A stretch of DNA of 64,000 bases from Caldifarciminota bacterium (GCA_026986775.1 JALSNX010000030.1:1-64000); one strand, 5' to 3'. Positions 44,611 to 53,216 are shown, numbered from the stretch's first letter. Notes: a model not told the origin generated them from the letters alone. Made by a program: numbers and translations.

Positions 44611-46881
44611 ATGATTTTCAAGGTTTATTTCTTGCTGTTGCTGGGGGTTCTTAAAATTCCGGTGATTTCCACCCCTTTAACCTTTCAGGTAGATAAAGAT
44701 GAGCATCTAATCTATGGATATATGCAGGATAGCAGTATATTGTTTGTGAGTAATAAAGGAAACTTCTGGATATCAACATCTTCTTTGGATTCTGCTTTCT
44801 TTAAGGATATAGATGATAGTTTTATAAAAAAGAATCCATTTAGGCATAAAATTGACGTTCTTGATGCAAAGGCTTTTCAAAAAGGTATTGTCGTTGTTAC
44901 CGCTGACAATATTTATTTACTGGATATGATTTCCCTGAAGATTGAAAAAAAGATAGATTACAAAAAATACGATATAGATAGTATTATGATTTCAGATTCC
45001 TTTGTTGCCGGGATTGGAAGGAAAAGTGTGTATCTGTGGGACAGTTATCTCAATTTTGTGGATAAAGTAAGCATTCTGGGTAATTTTGTTGCATTAGTGC
45101 CCCTGGAAAATAAAAGATTGTTAGTCATTTCGGATAAAGAAGCCTTACTATATACTGAAGATGGCATTAAAAAGTTAAAAGTTAACGGAAGTTTCAGAAA
45201 GGTTGTGAAAGAGAAGACAGAGAGTATCTATTCAAATCACAACAGCGATTTTCCATTCAGACCCCGTGCTGTCTCTTATAAGGACGGCTACATATCTGTT
45301 TTTTTTGATGGTAAGGAAAATGCAGTAGTTACATTATGCAATTTAAGAAAATATGAACTGGACTTTATAAAGTATATAAAAGGTGTTCCTCGTGGAATAG
45401 TGAAAGAAAACGATTCCACCATTTTACTGGGTTTACAGAGATATTCAAATGATAAAAAAACATATGGAATAGTGTATAGATTTAACATCAAAAAAGACCA
45501 CTTTGAAAGTTTGAGTGTTGATACCATCGGATCATATCTTTTTCAATTCATCGGTTATGGCAAAGACAGGGTGCTTTACAGCAATCTTGCTGGAGTGAAT
45601 ATTGCTCTTATGAAAGATTTTTCAAGCAGGTTTACTCTATTTCTATCATACAGGCCAATTACTTATCTTTGCAGCAATAAACTGAACATACTGGACGGTT
45701 ATGTGTATGGAATAGTTGGAAAACCAAAAGAAGCCCTATTACAGGCTGGTTTTGTTGTCCTGCTTAATATTACTTATGTAACAAATATTGTCAAAAGTTC
45801 TATAGAGCAGGCAAAAAAAGTTTATAGACTACACCCTTATACGGCGTTAAAGCTTGTTGACAGTGCCGTAGAGTTCTCAATTTTATATGACCTTGATATT
45901 TTACCTGAGATTTATAGAGAAAGAAAGTTTTACGAAGGTTATATTGCAATGCTAAACATTATAAAATATTCAATTCTACTATTTTTGTTGGTATATGCGT
46001 TTTTAATTGTGTTAAACAGAGTATTAAAAAAGTTTTTGACATCTTTAGGATTCGTAAGATTTGTGGTTTCATACATCCCGTGCAGAGACTGGGGACAGAT
46101 AAGAAGCATAATACATAACACTGCAAAGAAAGATAAAAAAATAGAAACATTGTATTACGAATTTAGAAACAAAAGGTTTAAAAATAAGTTTTTGAAGTTG
46201 CTTCAGTTTTTCATATTTTTGCTTTACTTTATTAAGAGGCTATCACATATTGAGAGGATAGACAATTTAGCGGAGAAGATATACATGTTGATGGAAGCTC
46301 TCCGTGTGGAAAAATCAATGGAGTTTTTGAGTGCTGTTGATTCTGTGTTTCACAGGATAACGAGTATCGCGAGTCTTATGAACATTCAGGTCCGACTGGA
46401 GAAAAAAGCAGGTTTCACGGATAGAAAGGTCTGGCTGGCAAGATGTGTGGATAGAGAAAAAAGTCAAATGGTTATGGACATATTATTCAACTTGATTTTA
46501 AATGCAATGGAGGCCCAGAAAGAGGTGAATGATAGAGACAATCTTAATTACGAAGTTAAGGTAGAAATAGATTTGTATTTACATCCACAGTCTGCCTATA
46601 TTGATGAAGACTATATAATTAGCATAGTGATTAAAGATTTTGGAGATGGCATAAAAGTAAAAGCAAAAGATGAATACGATAGAATAGAAAAGATTTTCAA
46701 AAGCGGATATACAGGTAAGGAAAAAGGCAGGGGAGAGGGGCTAACAGATGAAAAACTGGAGTTTGCAAAAACAATAACCTATATAGAGAACGGAAGATAT
46801 GAATTTAAAGCCATTGATAATCACCCCCGTGGCACTATCATTGTCTGGAAAGTTTCACTTCACAAATTGAGCAGGTTCTGA
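44611..46881 (+). CDS. Sensor histidine kinase with extracytoplasmic propeller-like domain
   Basis: A 756-aa protein with a signal-like N-terminus, a beta-propeller-like sensor (about 25-390), a helical stretch, a transmembrane helix (about 449-470) and a second hydrophobic patch (about 528-545). A His-containing helix (VFHRITSIASL) is the candidate H-box. The ATPase domain has an N box (DILFNLILNAMEAQ), a G1 box (KDFGDGI) and a G2 box (GKEKGRGEGL). It is the obvious phosphodonor for the adjacent NtrC-type regulator. The H-box is unusual and needs alignment. Confidence 0.8.
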   Translation: MIFKVYFLLLLGVLKIPVISTPLTFQVDKDEHLIYGYMQDSSILFVSNKGNFWISTSSLDSAFFKDIDDSFIKKNPFRHKIDVLDAKAFQKGIVVVTADNIYLLDMISLKIEKKIDYKKYDIDSIMISDSFVAGIGRKSVYLWDSYLNFVDKVSILGNFVALVPLENKRLLVISDKEALLYTEDGIKKLKVNGSFRKVVKEKTESIYSNHNSDFPFRPRAVSYKDGYISVFFDGKENAVVTLCNLRKYELDFIKYIKGVPRGIVKENDSTILLGLQRYSNDKKTYGIVYRFNIKKDHFESLSVDTIGSYLFQFIGYGKDRVLYSNLAGVNIALMKDFSSRFTLFLSYRPITYLCSNKLNILDGYVYGIVGKPKEALLQAGFVVLLNITYVTNIVKSSIEQAKKVYRLHPYTALKLVDSAVEFSILYDLDILPEIYRERKFYEGYIAMLNIIKYSILLFLLVYAFLIVLNRVLKKFLTSLGFVRFVVSYIPCRDWGQIRSIIHNTAKKDKKIETLYYEFRNKRFKNKFLKLLQFFIFLLYFIKRLSHIERIDNLAEKIYMLMEALRVEKSMEFLSAVDSVFHRITSIASLMNIQVRLEKKAGFTDRKVWLARCVDREKSQMVMDILFNLILNAMEAQKEVNDRDNLNYEVKVEIDLYLHPQSAYIDEDYIISIVIKDFGDGIKVKAKDEYDRIEKIFKSGYTGKEKGRGEGLTDEKLEFAKTITYIENGRYEFKAIDNHPRGTIIVWKVSLHKLSRF

Positions 46882-46884
46882 ATC

Positions 46885-46900
46885 TGGCATAAATATTGCA
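46885..46900 (+). promoter_or_regulatory. Sigma-54 (-24/-12) promoter of the 46913 gene
   Basis: TGGCATAAATATTGCA has GG and GC exactly 10 bp apart and matches the sigma-54 consensus TGGCAC-N5-TTGCW at all but one fixed position. Transcription should start near 46911, next to the ATG at 46913. It is the best of three such sites in a 2.2-kb stretch. Confidence 0.75.
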
Positions 46901-46912
46901 ATAACCTTTTTG

Positions 46913-47269
46913 ATGATTCCTGAGTTCATTTTAATGATACTTGTAGTTTCACTTCTGCAGTATGCATTGAGTCATAAACTTAAGCGGGAAATTTTACTTT
47001 CACAGATTATCGCCATGAATTTCATTTTAATAACCCTGAGTTTATCTGTTTCTGCTTTAATTGCTCTGGCTTACATAGTATTTTTCAACAGATTACTGGA
47101 CATAGAATTTCCACTTATTTCATCGCTCGTTTACCTTTATTTACTAACATTTTCCTCCATGAAATTAACAAAAGGGGATAAAGTGGATATAGTGCTTGCA
47201 CTCCTTTATTTTCTTACTTATATTTTCTTCCTGAGCATTTTCATCGTAATAATGGTCCTTTCATTATGA
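46913..47269 (+). CDS. Small polytopic membrane protein, unknown function
   Basis: A 118-aa protein with three or four hydrophobic helices (FILMILVVSLLQYAL, MNFILITLSLSVSALIALAYIVFF, LISSLVYLYLLTF, LALLYFLTYIFFLSIFIVIMVLSL; listed separately). I know no family. It directly follows a sigma-54 promoter, and its stop codon lies inside the first palindrome pair at 47259-47291. Start ATG 46913; a TTG at 46910 is also in frame. It probably belongs to the same regulon as the tubulin operon. Confidence 0.65.
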   Translation: MIPEFILMILVVSLLQYALSHKLKREILLSQIIAMNFILITLSLSVSALIALAYIVFFNRLLDIEFPLISSLVYLYLLTFSSMKLTKGDKVDIVLALLYFLTYIFFLSIFIVIMVLSL

Positions 47270-47291
47270 AATTTCAAATTTCAAAATGAAA
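47259..47291. promoter_or_regulatory. Palindrome pair 1, candidate enhancer for the sigma-54 regulator
   Basis: TTTCATTATGAAA (47259-47271) and TTTCAAAATGAAA (47279-47291) both fit the inverted repeat TTTCA-N3-TGAAA and have centres 20 bp apart. The same two palindromes in the same order occur at 48954-48987. The pair lies in a convergent gap, overlapping the stop codon of the 46913 gene, about 360 bp downstream of the 46885 promoter. Confidence 0.6.
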
Positions 47292-47296
47292 CACAT

Positions 47297-48379
47297 TTAC
47301 CATAGATGGTGAAGTGGTATTCTGTACCATTTTATTCCTCTGTCTTTTTTAAAGTAAGTATCCGCGTATTTCGGATCTTCAACTATACTAAACGGATTCT
47401 TTTTTCCAGCATTTCTGGATGCAGAATGTTGTATTGCATCTACCAATGCATCAGAAATATATTTATCTATACTGATACCGAGCATAAGCCAGACTTTGCT
47501 GTTTCCAAATGTATTAAAGAAGAAGTGATTTTCGTTATAAAATCTATTAAGATACTTATATAAACCTTGTTCTACAATATCGTTTTCAGGGTCAAGTATG
47601 TATCCGACATTACCTATTTTTGCCCATACAACAGCATGCCTTTTACGCAGTTTGCCTTTATTATTTTCCTGTGCAAGGAATATAATGCGATTTTCTATAT
47701 TAAGGATATCAAGGAGTGAAGATAAAAATATACTCCTTTCAAAACACGCAGGATAAGGGATTTCAAATATAGTGGTTGAAGTTGCAATATGTCTGTAAAA
47801 TTTATCGTTTTTGTTGATTTCGCGTATTTCCTTTACAGCGTGAGGGGTAATAAGGTCAAGAATAATGGAGCCAAAACTCAAGTCCAGTTCAATCTCATGC
47901 ACCTTCTTAGTTAGAAATTTCACTATACTGAGTGTATCACCCCAGTTTACACCTTCCTCTCTCTGGTTTTTAAGTTTTTTCAGGAAGTTCTCCGCTTTTT
48001 GTCTATCTTTTGCTTCATAAAATTTGAAAATGAGGTTAGGTTGGGCACCATTATCAGATGGCACTATGATGGAATCCTTTGCAGAGGACATTATCAGTTT
48101 TTCCACACGCTCTTTTTCTTTTTCCCATGCCTTTTTTACACTATTTTTATCCATTTTTCCCTTAACAAGGTCTATAAGTGGACATAAATAAATTTCAGGT
48201 GTCAGAAAACCTGAAGGAAGTGCGAGCAAATACTTCAATTCACCTGCAAGATTTAGATCTATAGTCAGAAGAATAATAAAAGTTATAAGTTTCAGAATCC
48301 GTAATAGCAGCCTGATAATACTCAAAATCAGCCCGACAATCTTTTTAAAAATTACAACCGGAATACTTATGACTTTCAC
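47297..48379 (-). CDS. Membrane-anchored transglutaminase-like protein
   Basis: The 360-aa protein has an N-terminal hydrophobic region (about residues 5-42, probably one or two helices). The C-terminal half holds a Cys-His-Asp set in transglutaminase-like order and spacing: Cys212 at the head of a helix (YPACFERSIFLSSLLDIL), His248 (RHAVVWAKIG) and Asp263 (YILDPEND). That fold includes cysteine peptidases and peptidoglycan or protein cross-linkers. This is my inference from pattern; no close family is recognised. It lies 3 nt after the 48383 gene in an operon driven by a sigma-54 promoter. Confidence 0.6.
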   Translation of the reverse strand: MKVISIPVVIFKKIVGLILSIIRLLLRILKLITFIILLTIDLNLAGELKYLLALPSGFLTPEIYLCPLIDLVKGKMDKNSVKKAWEKEKERVEKLIMSSAKDSIIVPSDNGAQPNLIFKFYEAKDRQKAENFLKKLKNQREEGVNWGDTLSIVKFLTKKVHEIELDLSFGSIILDLITPHAVKEIREINKNDKFYRHIATSTTIFEIPYPACFERSIFLSSLLDILNIENRIIFLAQENNKGKLRKRHAVVWAKIGNVGYILDPENDIVEQGLYKYLNRFYNENHFFFNTFGNSKVWLMLGISIDKYISDALVDAIQHSASRNAGKKNPFSIVEDPKYADTYFKKDRGIKWYRIPLHHLW

Positions 48380-48382
48380 AGT

Positions 48383-48820
48383 TTAATTATTTTCCCCCGT
48401 TGCATCAATCCGAAGGACCACGATTCCGGAAACTGCATTCTCAGGGAAGTAGTCTTCATAAATCACTTTATTTATTTCACCCACGTAATTGAAACAAAAC
48501 CCTTTTGCTCCGTTAAGAAAAGAGAAAAAATCTCCGTTTTTAGAGTTATCCACAAACCTGTGGTTTGCAAATAAATTCTTCAACTCTTCTCTTATTCTCT
48601 CAAGGGATGGCCTGTTTTCACTGTAAGCAGTAAAACGCCATTTGACACGCAGTAGATTTTTTAACTGATGCTCGGTAAGCTGTCCTGCAAGGGTGATGGA
48701 CATAATCATAGCATCTGTGAGTGTAAAAAAGAGACCTTTCTGGTAGTCAAATTCTTCCCTGTATGGTATAAATCCCTCTTTTTTGAGTATTTCTTTGATA
48801 GCATCAATGCTTTCACTCAT
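48383..48820 (-). CDS. Small soluble protein, unknown function
   Basis: A 145-aa protein without signal or membrane segment, with an alpha/beta pattern (FFTLTDAMIMSITLAGQ, GIVVLRIDATG). I recognise no family; the size and fold pattern could suit a chaperone- or adaptor-like protein, but that is a guess. AGGAGGG lies 5 nt before the ATG. It is the first gene after the leftward sigma-54 promoter. Confidence 0.6.
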   Translation of the reverse strand: MSESIDAIKEILKKEGFIPYREEFDYQKGLFFTLTDAMIMSITLAGQLTEHQLKNLLRVKWRFTAYSENRPSLERIREELKNLFANHRFVDNSKNGDFFSFLNGAKGFCFNYVGEINKVIYEDYFPENAVSGIVVLRIDATGENN

Positions 48821-48848
48821 CGTTACCCTCCTGTTTCGTTATTACTCA

Positions 48849-48864
48849 TTCAATATTTATGCCA
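48849..48864 (-). promoter_or_regulatory. Sigma-54 promoter of the leftward operon
   Basis: The minus strand reads TGGCATAAATATTGAA, identical to the 46885 promoter in the first 14 bases. Transcription should start near 48838, giving an 18-nt leader that contains the AGGAGGG site of the 48820 gene. The -12 dinucleotide is GA rather than GC. Confidence 0.7.
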
Positions 48865-48953
48865 ATATATCGGAAACGATTTTTGTCCGCCTGAAATTCT
48901 TCAAATTTGCTGTGATTATAATGAAAACCAGGTGTAAGGTTCTGGTAATGAAA

Positions 48954-48987
48954 TTTCATTATGAAAGTTTATGATTTCAAAATGAAA
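48954..48987. promoter_or_regulatory. Palindrome pair 2, candidate enhancer between divergent sigma-54 promoters
   Basis: TTTCATTATGAAA (48954-48966) and TTTCAAAATGAAA (48975-48987) have centres 21 bp apart, two turns of the helix. Paired sites about 100 bp upstream of the -24 element are typical for NtrC-type activators. The first half also lies in a perfect 16-bp palindrome TAATGAAATTTCATTA. The likely binder is the regulator at 41839. Confidence 0.7.
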
Positions 48988-49084
48988 GAGTCGTTGAGGT
49001 AATGACAGCAAATTCTTTGTTGTATCTATCTAATATTCAATGACTTTTACTAAATAAATTCAGTGGAGAGATGGTTGTAATTTG

Positions 49085-49100
49085 TGGCATAAAAGTTGTT
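49085..49100 (+). promoter_or_regulatory. Sigma-54 promoter of the tubulin/actin-like operon
   Basis: TGGCATAAAAGTTGTT matches the -24 element fully as in the other two sites (TGGCATAAA) and has TTGT at -12. Transcription should start near 49111, before the AAGGAGG at 49117-49123 and the ATG at 49130. Confidence 0.65.
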
Positions 49101-49129
49101 ATATCGTATTACGGAAAAGGAGGCTAAAT

Positions 49130-51784
49130 ATGATGATGAAATTAAAGTTGAGTACGGGTATTTTGGCTATAATCATACTTTTCATGTCTATACTATCATG
49201 CAAAAAAACGGATTTGGAAGATATTGATGAGATTATTGATTCAAATTACATAACATCTTCCATTATTACAGCCGGCCTTAAAGAGAGTATCCCAATTGTC
49301 TGGCATGCACCCAAGGTAGATAATGTAACCTATCGGGTGCAGATAGATAGTTTAAATACATTTTCCCATCCTTTTATAGATACCACTTTGTCAGATACGG
49401 TATTTATCTGGCGACTTGGTGAGATAAGAAGCGGAGTATTTTATACAAGGCTTTTCGTTAATTATGAAAAAAGAGGCTTAACTGTGCCTGTGGATTCAGT
49501 AATTAAGATTGTAATAAAAAACAGCCCTCCCTCCCTGAAGAATCTTCAGGACACAGTTCCAAGATACTATCCTGTAACTCTTATCATTAAAAGCGAATAT
49601 CCAGTTGATTCCTATAGAGTGAGGATAATACGTTATCTTAAAGGTAAGAAGTACATGGGAAGTTTTTTGAAAGTGGCAACTCCCCTGAAATTGACAGGTA
49701 AATTCGTTTATCTGGACACAATCATACATAAAGATACCTTGCAATTTATTCCCAGGTACTCAGGTATGTATTTTATAAATGTTTCTGCTATCAATGATTT
49801 TGAAAGTCCTTTCAGTGATACCTACAGGATTTATGTTGAGGGTGTGATTCCTTTGCCAGTATATCCCTCTGGTGGAGAAAATATAGACGGGGATTCCTTT
49901 ACAAAAACCGTTGAGTTTATTTTCAGCCATCCAGGCAGAATGAATACTTTATTTGTAAGCAAGGATAGAGAGTTTAATTATGTTATTGATTCTTCTGTAA
50001 TAGAAGATAGTGTGTTTAACTGGGAAGTTAAGGAAGGTGGGAAACTTTATTGGAGGGTATGTGCAGATGGATGTGGTCCTGTGGATTCATTTGTTCTTGA
50101 TGGGGGCGTGCCGATTTTTACCACGCCATCATCGGATTCTCTGGAGCTTGGTTTTGAAGACAGTGTTAGTTTCAGTTGGTCTCAGGTAGATGGAGCATCT
50201 TATTATAGGATTCAAATAGCAACAGACTATAACTTTTTATCTATTATTGAGGATACGCAGGTAACAAAAGATAACTTTGTCTGGAACTTACCTTATAGCT
50301 CCAAGGGAATGAAGATTTACGCAAGAATCAGGGCATCAAATGGTGTGTATAATTCTCCATGGACCAGTCCTGTAGTTGTTGTTTTTAATGGATCATCACC
50401 CACAATAATTTATCCTGCTCAAGATGATGAATTTATTTTTCCTGAAAGTATAAGGGTTAAATGGAATGAAGTTAACGGTGCCACAATGTATGAGGTATTT
50501 TTAAGGGACAGTATGGATAATACCATATATTCATATACCACAGAATCTACAGAACTGAACATTCCATGGGAATATGGTGAAGGTAGATACTCTGTTGTGG
50601 TCAGAGCTCAGAATGAGCACTATATGGGACCAAATTCACAGAAAGTGTATTTCAATGTTATCTATCCTGCACCATCATGGATACTCCCCTCTGATACCCT
50701 TATACAGGGCTTTCCTGAGAACATTGAATTTCAATGGACAGGTGTAAATAACGCTACTTATGTAATAGAGGTTTCTCCATATATGGATTTTCATGATGGT
50801 ATTATTGATACGGTTTTAGATGAGAATTACAGGTGGTCTATAACTTTTGGACCCTATGTATTTTCCCGGTTAAAGGCATGTAGAGGCGGATTTTGCAGTG
50901 CTTTCTCTACTATTAAGAAAGTAATTCTCAGCGGTGATATTCCTGTCATAAATCCCTTAAGCGATACAATTGGATTTGTGGATTCAATGTATGTTTCATG
51001 GACTTCTGTTAAGGGAGATAGAAATTATGCCCTTCAGGTCTCACGCACGCCGTTTTTCTCAGATATTTACTTTGAAGATACCCTTCATAATATCACATCC
51101 TCGTATATACCGATAGATGCACCTGGCTCATACTATGTGAGGGTAAAAGCATCAAATGGCATTTTCTGGGGGGCGTGGAGTCAGAAGGATAGTTTTAGAG
51201 CGGTTCCCCCCAGGGCATATCTTATCTCACCTCAAAATGACACATTTGTGGGATTCTTTACACAGATTGAACTTATATGGCACAGTATTAAAGGAACTGT
51301 AAATTATGAACTTGAAGTTTCAGATGTGCCGGATTTTAGCAGTTTAGCTGATGATATTCATGTGATGGATACGGTGTATTTATGGAATCTTCCTGACAAA
51401 GGAACATTTTACTTCAGGGTAAAGCCTGCTGGAAGGAACTATGAAGGGTATTACAGCGATGTGCGCTCATTTACTGTAAGACCGCCTGCTCCATTGATAA
51501 CGAGCCCTTACAACAATTCCTCATATGCTGTAGGAGATAATATAAATATTACATGGACCCGAATAAGTGGAGCAACTCAATACACAGGGCATATTACCAC
51601 TGAAAGTGGCTGTGGTGGCATTATAATCAGCACATTCACCACGCAGGATACAGCATATATTTTCTCACCTTCCTATGAAGGTGATTTTTATATATGCGTT
51701 AAAGGTGAAAACAGTGTATACAGTGGTCCGTTTTCTGCTCCAGTTCATTTCCATGTTTTCACCAAAAAAGGAGGTAAAAAATAA
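49130..51784 (+). CDS. Large lipoprotein of about nine Fn3-like repeats
   Basis: The 884-aa protein has a signal peptide and lipobox (SILSC, near residue 24). The mature part is a chain of about nine domains of 85-95 residues. Each has the Fn3-like pattern of a Pro-rich edge, a 'W..V.GA..Y.I' strand and a closing '.Y.RV.A.N......S..' strand. There is no enzyme motif, so a structural or ligand-binding surface protein is likely. AAGGAGG selects ATG 49130; a TTG at 49082 lies before the promoter. It is the first gene of the sigma-54 operon. The next gene starts in a TAATG overlap. Confidence 0.8.
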   Translation: MMMKLKLSTGILAIIILFMSILSCKKTDLEDIDEIIDSNYITSSIITAGLKESIPIVWHAPKVDNVTYRVQIDSLNTFSHPFIDTTLSDTVFIWRLGEIRSGVFYTRLFVNYEKRGLTVPVDSVIKIVIKNSPPSLKNLQDTVPRYYPVTLIIKSEYPVDSYRVRIIRYLKGKKYMGSFLKVATPLKLTGKFVYLDTIIHKDTLQFIPRYSGMYFINVSAINDFESPFSDTYRIYVEGVIPLPVYPSGGENIDGDSFTKTVEFIFSHPGRMNTLFVSKDREFNYVIDSSVIEDSVFNWEVKEGGKLYWRVCADGCGPVDSFVLDGGVPIFTTPSSDSLELGFEDSVSFSWSQVDGASYYRIQIATDYNFLSIIEDTQVTKDNFVWNLPYSSKGMKIYARIRASNGVYNSPWTSPVVVVFNGSSPTIIYPAQDDEFIFPESIRVKWNEVNGATMYEVFLRDSMDNTIYSYTTESTELNIPWEYGEGRYSVVVRAQNEHYMGPNSQKVYFNVIYPAPSWILPSDTLIQGFPENIEFQWTGVNNATYVIEVSPYMDFHDGIIDTVLDENYRWSITFGPYVFSRLKACRGGFCSAFSTIKKVILSGDIPVINPLSDTIGFVDSMYVSWTSVKGDRNYALQVSRTPFFSDIYFEDTLHNITSSYIPIDAPGSYYVRVKASNGIFWGAWSQKDSFRAVPPRAYLISPQNDTFVGFFTQIELIWHSIKGTVNYELEVSDVPDFSSLADDIHVMDTVYLWNLPDKGTFYFRVKPAGRNYEGYYSDVRSFTVRPPAPLITSPYNNSSYAVGDNINITWTRISGATQYTGHITTESGCGGIIISTFTTQDTAYIFSPSYEGDFYICVKGENSVYSGPFSAPVHFHVFTKKGGKK

Positions 51785-52842
51785 TGGGAAATTTATTGAA
51801 AATACTGATTTCATTTACCTTCTCCCTGAATCACAGGATATTATTGAACAGTAAGTGGTCTTTCTGGGATGTAGCCCACAATGCGATTGGACTATCTATA
51901 AATTTTCCAGAATCCTACTTCACCCTCTTCTATGGGTATATGGGTATAAAACCCGGTATTTCTTTTGAGTATGCCAGTTCAACCTATAGAAGGGTTCGGC
52001 CTTTAAACCTCGTTTTAAAAGAAAGTGTCGTTTCCATATCTCCCATGCTGACTTCCTATCTAATTCTAAAAAGAGTTGATTTAGGCGTTACTGGCAGGGT
52101 GTCTTTAGATGTGCTTCCAGAATTTAGATATGAAGAGGCATCTTTTGGTCCTTTTATCCGATACAGATTCAGTAAACCCGTAATGAAAATGCTTGGAGGT
52201 ATATATACAGGGCTTCTTTTTACGGGTAATTCTTACAGCAATCTTAAATTTGACGCTACTTTCCTGTGGGGAATTGACCTTGCTATGATACTCAGGGGGA
52301 GTAAAAAAGAATCTGAGAGGGTGGAAAAACACGAAATAGCAGAGAGTAAAAAGGAGAAGGTGGACTACAGGATAATACCATCGTATTTAAAAGGCAATGA
52401 GAAAAGACTGTTTCTTGACAGGTTAAGGGCAATATACGGAAAAGACACAGTGGTGTTTTACATATCAGGCAGAAAAGACATTTCACTTCCTTATGAAACG
52501 GATAAAGGAAGATTATATAAGGTTCTTCTTGATTATTACTCCTTTTCAGATGACTCACTTACTGTGCCCGCTCTGGATACCATTATTCAGATAGACACAT
52601 CTTACAGGTGGATAAAAACAGACATCGGGAAGTTAAGGATAACAACGGAAGATATTTTCTCCCGGGACTCTGTAAAAATAGATTTCGTCCTTTATAAACC
52701 TGTGAAAAGAAAGGATAAAATTGAAATTAAAGGGAAAAATATAACGGTTACCTTCAAAAGACACACCAGAGTTATTGAAAAGAACAGCAGAATAAATCTC
52801 AGGTTAAGAAAAATATACATTAAAAAAGGAGGTATTCGGTAA
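51784..52842 (+). CDS. Predicted outer-membrane-type protein, unknown function
   Basis: A 352-aa protein with a weak N-terminal hydrophobic segment (LLKILISFTFSL). About 160 residues of amphipathic strands rich in aromatic residues follow (AIGLSINFPESYFTLFYGYMG and similar), suggesting a barrel. A charged linker (SKKESERVEKHEIAESKKEK) leads to a C-terminal soluble beta-rich domain. No family is recognised. It overlaps its neighbours by 1 nt at each end, with GGAGG sites, so it is translationally coupled to the lipoprotein and the next membrane protein. Confidence 0.6.
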   Translation: MGNLLKILISFTFSLNHRILLNSKWSFWDVAHNAIGLSINFPESYFTLFYGYMGIKPGISFEYASSTYRRVRPLNLVLKESVVSISPMLTSYLILKRVDLGVTGRVSLDVLPEFRYEEASFGPFIRYRFSKPVMKMLGGIYTGLLFTGNSYSNLKFDATFLWGIDLAMILRGSKKESERVEKHEIAESKKEKVDYRIIPSYLKGNEKRLFLDRLRAIYGKDTVVFYISGRKDISLPYETDKGRLYKVLLDYYSFSDDSLTVPALDTIIQIDTSYRWIKTDIGKLRITTEDIFSRDSVKIDFVLYKPVKRKDKIEIKGKNITVTFKRHTRVIEKNSRINLRLRKIYIKKGGIR

Positions 52843-53216
52843 TGCTTTCGTATATCACAGAGAGCACTACAGGTATTGTGGGTGCGCTCCTTGTTGGTGC
52901 TGGTATTATAGTGCACATGGTAATGTTTTTCAGGAGGGCAGACGCACCCAAGGCAATGGTTCTTATGGTGTTAGAAATCTTACCTTTCATTATAGGAATA
53001 TTTGCAGAAAAACCCATTATAATGCTGTTTTCCGCCGGTATCATTCAGGGTGTTATATCCTTCTGGCCAATATTTTCAACAATCAGTTTTCAGAAGTTCT
53101 TCAACATCGTGTTCTATTCCTTTAAAGACCGCAGAGGATTTATTCTTGTTTCGCTCTTTCTGGCAACAGCACCCATTTTAATTGGAACGGTTCTCATGTA
53201 TATGGCAATGTATTAA
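52842..53216 (+). CDS. Small membrane protein with about four helices
   Basis: A 124-aa protein with hydrophobic segments at about residues 10-30, 41-58, 60-82 and 101-122 and a short basic loop (FYSFKDRRG). No signature is recognised. The arrangement (two pairs of helices, small size) is that of an inner-membrane scaffold or MotA/ExbB-like partner, but no family residues support the latter. AAAGGAGG precedes the start, which overlaps the previous stop (TAATG). Confidence 0.65.
   Translation: MLSYITESTTGIVGALLVGAGIIVHMVMFFRRADAPKAMVLMVLEILPFIIGIFAEKPIIMLFSAGIIQGVISFWPIFSTISFQKFFNIVFYSFKDRRGFILVSLFLATAPILIGTVLMYMAMY

Larger units (their letters stand above)
48821..49129. other. Divergent regulatory region, no gene
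   Basis: This 309-nt gap separates the leftward (48820) and rightward (49130) operons. It holds two sigma-54 promoters facing outwards and a central palindrome pair. Distances from the centre of the pair to the two -24 elements are about 106 and 115 bp, so the layout is nearly symmetric. No open reading frame with a ribosome binding site and no RNA gene was seen in it. Confidence 0.7.
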
